Assembly (NCBI GenBank): GCA_000750105.3
Contig: JPHH03000015.1
Coordinates: 186,001 to 250,000, forward strand
Source of the DNA: Tolypocladium sp. Sup5 PDA-1
Taxonomy: Eukaryota; Ascomycota; Sordariomycetes; Hypocreales; Ophiocordycipitaceae
Length of the DNA: 64,000 bases
Direction: 5' to 3'
The stretch's first letter is position 1; every line of letters starts with the position of its first letter. Under the pieces are notes generated by a model, which worked only from the letters and a program-made list of their open reading frames with translations, did not search any database and had not been told where the DNA came from. The position numbers and the translations under genes are program-made. Below are positions 55,991-64,000 of this stretch, one piece after another.

Positions 55991-57307
55991 ATGGCCCCAA
56001 CTCAAGATATCGCAACGAGGGCCTTTGTGCTTGGGCTAAAGTGTTGCGGCACGAGTACTACTGAGGCTGCCTCTATCTCGGGGGTCTCTATCCGTCAGGT
56101 CAACCGTATCTATGCTAGGGCACTTAAGCGTGGATTCGATCCAAGCTGCCGGCCCGTGAATATCAAGGATGACTTTGTTAAGGATGAACCTCGCCCCGGG
56201 CGCCCGTCGAAGCAAACGAAAGAAATGCAAGAGAAGATCGTGAGCAAGGTCCGCCGCGATAGGTATGGGAGAGAAAAGACGTGCGCTGATATCTCTGGGG
56301 AGCTTAGTGCTGAGGGGATTCCCGTTTCCTCTGTTACGGTGTGGCGGGTTATGAAAAAGCTCGGGTATAATAAGACGAAGCCGACGAGGAAGCCTAGATT
56401 ATCGAAGAAGATGAGAACGGATCGTCTACGCTGGTGCCTTGAGCGTAAGGACTGGACCCTTGAGGATTGGAAGAATGTTATTTGGTCTGACGAGACCTCC
56501 GTCGTCTTACTCCATCGCAGAGGCAGCTATCGCGTTTGGCGGAAGAGCGACGAGGCGTTCGTAAAGAGCTGCATTCGTGAGCGATGGAAAGGCTCTTCTG
56601 AATTTATGTTCTGGGGTTGCTTTTCCTATGATCGGAAGGGCCCTGCGCATTGCTGGTCTCCGGAGACTGCGCAAGAGAAGAAAGCCGCTACGGAAACGAT
56701 CGAGAAGATGAACGAAGAGCTCGAGTCTGCCGCAAAGGAGAAATGGGAGCTTGAGAATTCGATGAGACGATTGAACCTACGCCAACTTCCTGGAAAGAAA
56801 CCCTCGTGGCGATGGAATTCAAAAAACGGCAAGCTCACACGCCGCAAGGGGTCAGGGATCGATTGGTATCAGTACCAGAAGAAGATCCTTATCCCGAAGC
56901 TCTTCCCTTTTGCGAAGGAATGCGCAACGGACCGGCCGGGCACGCTCGTTCAAGAAGACAAGGCTCCGGCACACAGTCATTACATCCAGCAGCAGGTCTA
57001 TGACCTTCATCAAATCCAACGACTCCTTTGGTGCGGCAACTCTCCCGATCTCAACGCAATTGAGCCAGCCTGGCCTTGGATGAAGAGACGCACTACGAGC
57101 AAGGGGGCCCCGAAGAACCGGCAAGAAGCTATTACGGCTTGGAACGCCGCATGGAAAGAGCTGCCGCAAGACCGTATCCAAGCTTGGATTGAGAGAATCC
57201 TAAGGCATGTACAAATGATAATGGAGCTTGAGGGAGGAAACGAGTACAAGGAAGGCAGGGGACTAACCCCTGCTAAATTAGGTGGGGGCGTTCCTAATAT
57301 AGCTTAG
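55991..57307 (+). CDS. Tc1/mariner-family transposase (DD34E)
   Basis: Single exon, 438 aa from the ATG at 55991 (GCCATGGCC); an in-frame ATG five codons earlier is less likely. The N-terminus is a paired-type helix-turn-helix (RAFVLGLKCCGTSTTEAASI, SGVSIRQVNRIYARALKRG), followed by a second DNA-binding helix set (KTCADISGELSAEGIPVSSV, TVWRVMKKLGY). The catalytic Asp is in VIWSDETSV, the second Asp in QEDKAPAH, and the Glu in SPDLNAIEPAW, with 34 residues between the last two, giving DD34E. An unusual acidic/basic coiled-coil-like insert (KKAATETIEKMNEELESAAK and onward to about WYQYQKK) separates the first two acidic residues. Family transposases cut and paste the element at TA sites. All catalytic residues are present and no stop interrupts it. 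Confidence 0.93.
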   Translation: MAPTQDIATRAFVLGLKCCGTSTTEAASISGVSIRQVNRIYARALKRGFDPSCRPVNIKDDFVKDEPRPGRPSKQTKEMQEKIVSKVRRDRYGREKTCADISGELSAEGIPVSSVTVWRVMKKLGYNKTKPTRKPRLSKKMRTDRLRWCLERKDWTLEDWKNVIWSDETSVVLLHRRGSYRVWRKSDEAFVKSCIRERWKGSSEFMFWGCFSYDRKGPAHCWSPETAQEKKAATETIEKMNEELESAAKEKWELENSMRRLNLRQLPGKKPSWRWNSKNGKLTRRKGSGIDWYQYQKKILIPKLFPFAKECATDRPGTLVQEDKAPAHSHYIQQQVYDLHQIQRLLWCGNSPDLNAIEPAWPWMKRRTTSKGAPKNRQEAITAWNAAWKELPQDRIQAWIERILRHVQMIMELEGGNEYKEGRGLTPAKLGGGVPNIA

Positions 57308-57321
57308 CGGTAGTTTCAGCG

Positions 57322-57350
57322 CTGGACAACTATTTTGAAAGCGACCTCCG
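57322..57350 (-). repeat. Right terminal inverted repeat
   Basis: 29 bp, exact inverted copy of 55809-55837; followed by TA. It begins 15 bp after the transposase stop. Confidence 0.93.
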
Positions 57351-60300
57351 TAGAAGCGCAAGTAATAAGATGCGCCTCACAACCACAACTATTGGACCAC
57401 GACGACGAATCATCGAGTGCTGGCGCAAGTCTCAAACTCGCATCATGCAAGCACTTTAAGCCGGACCCCTGTCAACTGGCTGGCCACTGGGCACCAATCA
57501 CTGTGCAGCGAGGCACGTGTGTTCCGACACTCGGGGTTCTTGCCATGTCCGCCAGTCAATGATCCCAAACGTCCTGCCTCTGGGACACCAAACCTGGACG
57601 TTTTTTGCTTTTCGTTTCAAATTCCGCAAGCTTTCAGAGAGATTGGGAGACAGAAAACTGAGGAATGGCACTGAAGATACTCCGATGTGAGACGGTAGCA
57701 CCAACGGCGAGCCAAGCTTCATTCCGGAGTTGATGGCGCGAGTTGTTCACCACTTGGTGGTACGGGCGCCAGAAAGACCGCTAGTTCCGCTGTTATCGGC
57801 TCCTCTAACGAGCGCCATCTGGGGCTGCGATCGCGTGTTGGTAAGTTGGTGGTGAGATGCAGATCAGACGTCACCAACACAGACAGGCATCAGCCCCTCC
57901 ATTCAGCTCGGCGCAGACGATGAAGCTATGCTGTATTAGGGGATGCGATTCAGAGTCGGGCAGCCGGACGTCTTATCTTCCAGTTCGCCGCTCCGCCGCT
58001 GAGGTTCATCGAACCTGAGAAGGAACGACGTTTGGGTTTGCTAATTGTCATGGTGTGTCCCCGAGAAAGCAGTCGCGCAAGGGGCAACAAGGTTCAGACG
58101 GACATCCGGGAAAGTAGCGCTGATGCAGGTACGGATACAATAACGGACAGATGGATATGAACTGGTGTGTGGCTGCTGATGCCTTACCGGTTGTTGCCGC
58201 TCCAACAAAACCAGGAACGGACATGAATTGCGAGCGACGGCTTGTTTGTGGAATCAGCCCTGCAGTGTCCTGTGCGAAGTAATACATCCGATGGAAGCAA
58301 GATCTTGCTCATCTGGAACAATGGTACTCCGTAGTGGCCTTGGCAGGGCGGCTTGTCTGAGGCGTCCCGGCGGGCTGAGACACGTGCGCTGCATCTGTCT
58401 AACAATGCAAGAGAGGGAACGACCCCAAGCTTGCCCAAGGACCTCTCCCACACCCAAGGCAAGACAAGCAAGCCGCGTTTCTTGCCCAACGCGCACACAG
58501 ACCACCATGATGGAAAATCCGCAAGCGCCGGTCGAATTCGTACCTCATCGAGTGGCGCCAGCATGGACAAAAACCAAGGCACAGCTCGGACCGTCCGACG
58601 ATTGCATGGGGTATTGGAGACTTTCTCGGTTCGTCGAGGACCGACTTCTTGAACCGAGCAGTATTAGTGCGCATCTAAGCAGCCCGGGGGGTTGGTTGAT
58701 CGAGATCCGCCCGAGTTCTCGCCGGGCACCGTCGATGTGTCGCTGCAAGTCGGGAACCGCCTTGGCCAGCGAATGCACCGTTCTCTGCAGCACCTGCGGC
58801 TACAATGTTTATCTCGTGGCCTGACCAAACAAGACGGGTTTTCGTTTGGGTAAACGCTTTCCCGAAAAGCCGCCCGCTCGAGGCCAGCGGCTGCTGTTAG
58901 CGCTTGGGAGACTTTGTTGACGGCTGTTTTGAGAGAAGAGCCACCACGCCATTGGTATCTCACTCTCAGACATGGGAAACAACATGGCGCACGAGGAAGA
59001 TGGGGAATGGTGGTTTGAAGTGGACGGCGACTGGCAAACCTGGCGGTTGGTTGATAGATTCTGATGCTCCGTGAGTCCGTTGCACCGCAGGAAACTTGTG
59101 CGTCCGTGGTGCGGCTCTGTGGGCCTGGAATCGAGCCCAACTCGAGGCGCTAGACGTTGGCGTAAAGTCTACCATAAGTGATGAGGGAGGCATTGCGTTT
59201 CCTGCGAGCTTCCCAGCCCTTGAATCCGCTCGGTCTCTGTTGATTTGATTTCGACATGTGGCTGTAACTGCACCCGTGGCAGCACCGGCGCCGATGCCCT
59301 TCATTTCCTCTGTCTCTGCCATGTGGGACGGGCACGGCGCTGGCGACGAGACAGCTCTGCCGAATGTCTCGAGCTCTTATCCCTCCCTTCTGTGTTGCCG
59401 CCTCCAGGGACTACTTGGCCCTGGAACGTTGGACCTGTCCCCTCTCTGCCAGGCATGGGGAGAGTTATCCGCTTGAGCGAGCAGAGGCAGTGGAGGAAAG
59501 TCGGAGGGTGCGATCGGGTCCCCGGATTGGACTCGACGATAGAGGGCCAGCTTACCGCGTCAGGTAAGCGCCGGGACAAGCGCTGCAGCCATCATATCAT
59601 GTCATGGCTGTGAATATGGTGTGTTGACGGAGCGGTTTGGGTAGGTTGGCAAGGTTGGGTTCGATGGTTGGAGGAGCGAGGAGCCATTCGTTGAGGTGTC
59701 CTGTGGTATTGCAGCTTGGCACATTTGCAAGAGTCGTCGGTTGTCCCTGCCAAGTCGCAGGACACGGCCGTTGTTCGCCCTTGCCTGGCTGGCGGTACTC
59801 GTACCAGGAAGCAGTAGCTCCTTCCTCGCCAGGCGGTGCCGCCTCTTATCATCCTCCCGTCAGCCTGCAGCCCTTGTGCAGAGCACCGGAGCCACACGGC
59901 TTCTTCCAGCCAGCGCTGCAGAGTTGGCCAGGCCAGGGCTGCGAACCATAGGTCGGGCGGGAAGGGATAAAGTCACACTTGGGGAGGGGGGCGCCGCTGT
60001 CGATGGCTGGCACAGAGTGACAGAGCCGCATCCCTCCCAGCCACAGTTGAGCCACTCGACCCGTCGTCTCTGAGCAACTCTGCCATGCGCCTGTGCCTGT
60101 CTCGCCCTCGGAATTCGCACAAACGGGTTCGGGCAAACAGAGAGCAAGAGGCATTGGAAGACAAGAGTTTTTCGCGGGAAAATATGCAGCGGTGGAGAGA
60201 CTGATGTGATGAGCCTCATTGTTTGTTGCATCCAACTGGATCCCCAGGAACGAGGAACGGGGCGTCGCGGGGTTACCAGAAAGGCAGTGGCCACATCCGG

Positions 60301-61314
60301 GCGCCGATATCCACTGCGCCAGCTCCAGCGTCCTCCACGCAGTTGTACTGGGCTGAAGAGGCGCCTGCAACCACTGACGAGGAACGCCAGCCCCTCACTG
60401 CACTGATCTTCACAGCATCTCGTTCACCTCTCCATCTTCCAGAGCTCAGCTGCAGGTGCTCGACCCCTGCCAGGCCCACCGCAGATGGTCGAGTGGCTCC
60501 CATGCCGCCAAAAAATTTACCGAGCAAAGCCAGCTTGCGTGCCCAGGCCGCCTTCTGCCTAGAACGACAGCAGCATTATCACCACCTGTGGTGAACGCTG
60601 AGGTACCTGCCGTGCATGGTGCTAGCCACTCCTCCTCCTCCTCCTCCTCCTCCTCCTCCTCTCGCTCCCATCCCATCACATCCCGCCCTCTTTCTCCCCT
60701 CTCTCTTCTTCCTCCTCCTTCACCCGTGGCCACACATTCGCGCCCCTTTGGCCGTCTCTGCAGGGCCTGCACGAGCGAGATCCAAGGAGCAAGAGCTCGT
60801 TTCTCTCCCTTCTGCAGCTGCTCTGCACCCCCGGTTTTTGTGGTCCGAGTGAGTCTCTCCCTTGCCTGGCCCTCTGCCCCGAGCCCCGACTACCTCATCC
60901 CGCCATGGCACTAAGGTACAGAGCTGACCGCACTTGTGCCCCTTCACGCAGCTCCTTTAGACCTTAATGATCTCCTTGTTCCTGTTATGATTGTCAACGA
61001 ATTCTGGGTTACGTGCCACGAACCTCTGCCCCTACCTCTACCTCGTCGAATCTACAAATCTTGAACCGCAACTTTTTCCCCGGCCCGGCCGCACGTTACT
61101 GTCCGTCGTCACTCCGTCATCCGTCCGTCTGTCTGGTTGGCGCTCTCTGGTTTACCCCTCGGGTCCCGAGCACATGTCCCTGCCACCGTGAGCAACCGTG
61201 ATTGGATATATACACACGCAGTGCCTTTGGGTGATCACAGCAGCCCGAGTTTGGAGCTTGTCACCTGGGATGAACGTGCTTGGGCCGTAACCAACCGCAA
61301 TCCACAGCGCTGCT
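57351..61314. other. Intergenic region right of the transposon, 4 kb
   Basis: No supported gene. Open frames up to about 200 codons overlap on both strands without family features. The last kilobase is pyrimidine-rich, with (CCT)10 at 60631-60660, and is probably the promoter and leader of the PHD-finger gene. Confidence 0.5.
60631..60660 (+). repeat. (CCT)10 microsatellite
   Basis: Ten CCT units in the pyrimidine-rich DNA 650 bp before the PHD-finger gene start. Confidence 0.95.
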
Positions 61315-63741
61315 ATGAGCGAGGATCATTTGGCTTCCAGGCAAGGCTACCTTGCCCTTCTTTCCCCCTCCCATGCTCCGTGTTTCACCTCTTGGCTGAC
61401 CGGGTCTTCTATCCAACAGCTTTGGAGATCCAAAAGCCCAGCCGTTCACTCCCAAGCAAACTCGAGCTTCTGCCGCCTTTCCCAGCCCGGTCTTCGAGAC
61501 CCCCAAGCAGTACCAGGGCTCCTTTACCGAGACCGGTGGCTTGACGCCGCGATTTGCCGAAGAGTACTCCGTCTTCAACTCCACGCCTGGGAACCTCAGA
61601 GGCACCCCCGGCCCCTTCACCGACTTCATCCCCGCGACGCCGGCGAACTCTTCGGGCGGTCACAAGCGGCTGCTGTCTGCTGAGGGGCTTGCCGTCGAGA
61701 TCGCCGCGCATGTAAACCACTTCTCGCCCAATCCGAACCTACCACTGCCTCCCGTCGACCCTTCTCGGCGCCTGCCCTCGTCACCAGATCCCTCGACGAT
61801 CCCCAAGGGCTTCTCCGCCGAGTCTGATATCTCGTTGAGCCCCACTCTCACGAGGAGTCGGTCGTCCAAGAAGGCTCGGAGGGGAACCATCACCGAGCAG
61901 CCGGAGCCGTCCCAAGTGATATCGCCGCCACCGACGGCTCGCAAGGGAGAGCGAAAGCTCGCCCCCAAGCTCAGCATGCAAAATGATCAGACGTTCGGCC
62001 AGCCGGACTTTAATGATCCCACACAGCACGACATGACTGCCGCCCTCATGGGCAACCCGGGCGACATCTTCGGCTATCCCATGTCCGCTCCGGCTACTGC
62101 GCCGGCTAATTACTGGGACCCCTCGATGTCCATGAGCATGGACCTGGACTTTAACGTTGCTGGACCGCATGTCTTTCAGCCTCCCACTCCATCGTCACAC
62201 CGCCACACAGGCTCTTTTGACTGGAACGCGGACATCCAACTCTTCCAGGATGCCAACATCCCGCCCCCTTCGTCGAATCAGGAAAATGTCCAGCCGGTGA
62301 GGCGTGAAAGGGCCTTGGCCCCGAAGCCACCAGCCGCTGAAGTTGCAGCCACTGTCGCAAGTGGCTCTGCGGTCCAAGCCACGCATCCGACTGCTCTGGA
62401 TGACCCTTTCGGCATAATCCTCCCAGGCAATGGAGTCGACCCGGGCTTGCTGTTCAGCCGCCCCCAGACTTCGGCAATGGACTCGGACTTCAACGCCATG
62501 GCCCAGTCCGGGTCCGCCGAGGCAGCTATTGCAGAGTCCGGCAAGAGCCAGTCCGGGGGACAAACACGCAAGTCGAACAGCGTCAGGGGTGCGAGGAACG
62601 GCAAACTGCCAGACCGGGCCGTTGCCAGCTCTCCTATCAAATCTTCAGCCCGCCCCGGGCTCGGACGGAGCTACAGCGAGAACCGTGGCAAAAGGGCACT
62701 CGGGCGAGGTTCACTTCCGACTTTGGCTCCAGCCGCTCGGCCAGCGCTGCAAGTAAACAACGGACCTAGCATCTCGGCTGGTAGATCAAGTCGATCGTCA
62801 GGGAGAATCTCGCCCTCCAAGACGATGCCTCGATTATCCAGTCTAGCGTCTATCCCTGAGACGTCTCCCCAATATCGACCGCGAACCTCTGTGCGGTTTA
62901 CCATCGATGCCCAAGGGCGAGCCAGGGCTGAGACAACCGTCGTTGGCGAAGGCTCCGGCCCAGAGAGGGTCTTCCCCCGCAGCAGAAGTTCCCGCTATGT
63001 TTCTGCAAGCCGCAGCTGGGACTCATCCGATGACGACTCTTCCACAGACGACGAGCCGATCATAATCCCCAGCCGTAATAACTCATTCAGTGCCTCATTC
63101 GCGCTTCCGGATCCCCGCAAGCCAGTGGGGTCCATCTTCCATTCCTCCAGACGGAGTATCAGTGACAGGAGCGCAAGTAATTCAGCCAATGATGCTGAGA
63201 GCGAAGCCGAGACGGTTGTCAACGAACGGCAGAACAATGGTGGGGACGCAACCAACGAGCTGCGCAAAGTAGTAGAGGATCGGCAGAAGCGGTCAAACCA
63301 GGTGGGAAGCGCGCGATCACAGCGTGGTGTCTCGACTAGCATTGGAAGGAACTTTCCTGGCGGGATCATCTCGCCCACGAGCCTTACGGAGTCGAGCTAC
63401 GGGTCGGATGGTCATGGCGTTCGATGCGTTTGTGATAAAACCTCAGCGGATGAGGGAGACGGCTTTATGCTTCAGTGGTACGTTCCCAGGCGTATTCCCC
63501 GCCAGGAGTTGTGGTTGTGGTCTGACGGTTGCGTAACTAACACCGATTCAGTGAGTCGTGCGAGTTGTGGCTTCATGGCAAGTGCATAAATATTACAAGA
63601 CGCTCCATGCCGAGCGTATACATCTGCGGATTTTGTGCGAACACGGCCAACATGACGGGGAGGAGGTCTCGAGAAAATGCCTTGGGGATTGGAGGGATGG
63701 TGTCACCACTGGCGAACAAGTCTTTTAGGTCATTTAGGTGA
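61315..63741 (+). CDS. PHD-finger protein
   Basis: Three exons, 61315-61340, 61420-63477 and 63552-63741, give 757 aa. The first intron has a GC donor (CCAG|GCAAGG) and a GGCTGAC branch, giving MSEDHLASSFGDPKAQPFTP. Most of the protein is disordered and Ser/Pro-rich with many basic SP or TP sites (RISPSKTMPRLSS, SSPIKSSARPGLGRS). The PHD finger starts near residue 675: GVRCVCDKTSADEGDGFMLQ, then, across the last intron, CESCELWLHGKCINI and SMPSVYICGFC, the full Cys4-His-Cys3 pattern. Reading through that intron would destroy the finger. PHD fingers read histone H3 tails; fungal proteins of this layout belong to chromatin-modifying complexes, but which one cannot be told here. An aromatic cage Trp (ELWLHG) is present. 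The C-terminus ends NKSFRSFR. Confidence 0.88.
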
Positions 63742-64000
63742 TGGCATAGCGATACGATTTGAGAGACGATTTGTGTACGCTTGATGTTGCATATGGGAAA
63801 GGGAGGGGAAAGACAAAACGGCTCTCTGCCACGACGGGTATTGGGGCAAATGCGCGTATAAATGATACCCTAATACCTCTTGTATAGGAGTTGTATCAAC
63901 TGGATGTCGTTATTACAATTGATCCGTTTGGGTGCCGCTGATGACATGCGAATCGTCATGATGCAAGCATGATTTGTTGCATCACGGGTTCTCCCACTGC
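63742..64000. other. Right window edge, 3' flank of the PHD-finger gene
   Basis: 259 bp of AT-richer DNA after the stop; no gene visible. Confidence 0.5.

Larger units (their letters stand above)
55809..57350 (+). mobile_element. Tc1/mariner-type DNA transposon, apparently intact
   Basis: A 1542-bp element bounded by identical 29-bp terminal inverted repeats starting CGGAGGTCGCTTTC and flanked on both sides by TA (55807-55808 and 57351-57352), the target duplication of this superfamily. It contains one uninterrupted transposase gene. Between the left repeat and the gene are three copies of AATCCCTG. The perfect repeats and open frame point to a recent insertion not yet damaged by mutation. 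The insertion site is intergenic, between the DUF4451-type and PHD-finger genes. Confidence 0.93.

Noticed and set aside
57290..57330. String resembling a tRNA A-box (TAGCTTAGCGGTAG) at the transposon's right end
   Set aside because: No matching B-box, acceptor stem or anticodon arm can be formed around it.
58228..58824. A 198-codon plus-strand frame right of the transposon
   Set aside because: Irregular composition with many Cys and Arg and no domain; competing frames on the other strand.

Overview
This is a piece of a filamentous ascomycete chromosome (Pezizomycotina; gene content and style suggest Sordariomycetes, perhaps Hypocreales, which is an inference). The evidence is a moderately GC-rich genome, genes broken by 45-100 nt introns with GT..CTAAC/CTGAC..AG signals, and recognisable fungal families. 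The left edge cuts a gene. I found no tRNA, rRNA or CRISPR array.

0-10 kb: 3' part of a vacuolar-type ZIP zinc transporter (+); a TFIIIA-like ten-finger protein (-) head-to-head with RNA polymerase subunit Rpb6 (+); an unrecognised gene with an in-frame TAG; a small secreted cysteine-rich protein; and an arrestin-like protein fused to a Ran-binding (RanBD1) domain. 10-20 kb: a secreted GH20 enzyme (-), S-formylglutathione hydrolase (+), an Afi1/DENN-like trafficking protein (-) and a myosin-II regulatory light chain (+). 20-31 kb: a TPR-DnaJ co-chaperone whose frame stays open for about 100 codons past the stop and encodes a membrane segment; Mediator subunit Med10 (-); a short-chain dehydrogenase (-); a fungal transcription-factor-domain protein; and a GPI-type wall protein with 56-residue Thr-rich repeats (-).

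31-43 kb: a gene-poor stretch containing a decayed protein kinase, then an MFS transporter (-), INO80 subunit Arp8 (-), an mpaB-like oxygenase (+) and a Pro-rich protein (+). 43-52 kb: about 9 kb with no convincing gene, holding GTAC-rich motifs and long C/G homopolymers. 52-64 kb: a DUF4451-type protein (+), an apparently intact Tc1/mariner element with perfect 29-bp terminal inverted repeats and a TA duplication, and a PHD-finger protein (+).

The genes are mostly single-copy housekeeping functions (transcription, chromatin, trafficking, cytokinesis, detoxification) with scattered secreted or wall proteins. There is no biosynthetic cluster. Exon boundaries were worked out by hand from splice signals, reading frame and family continuity; no alignment or database search was possible.
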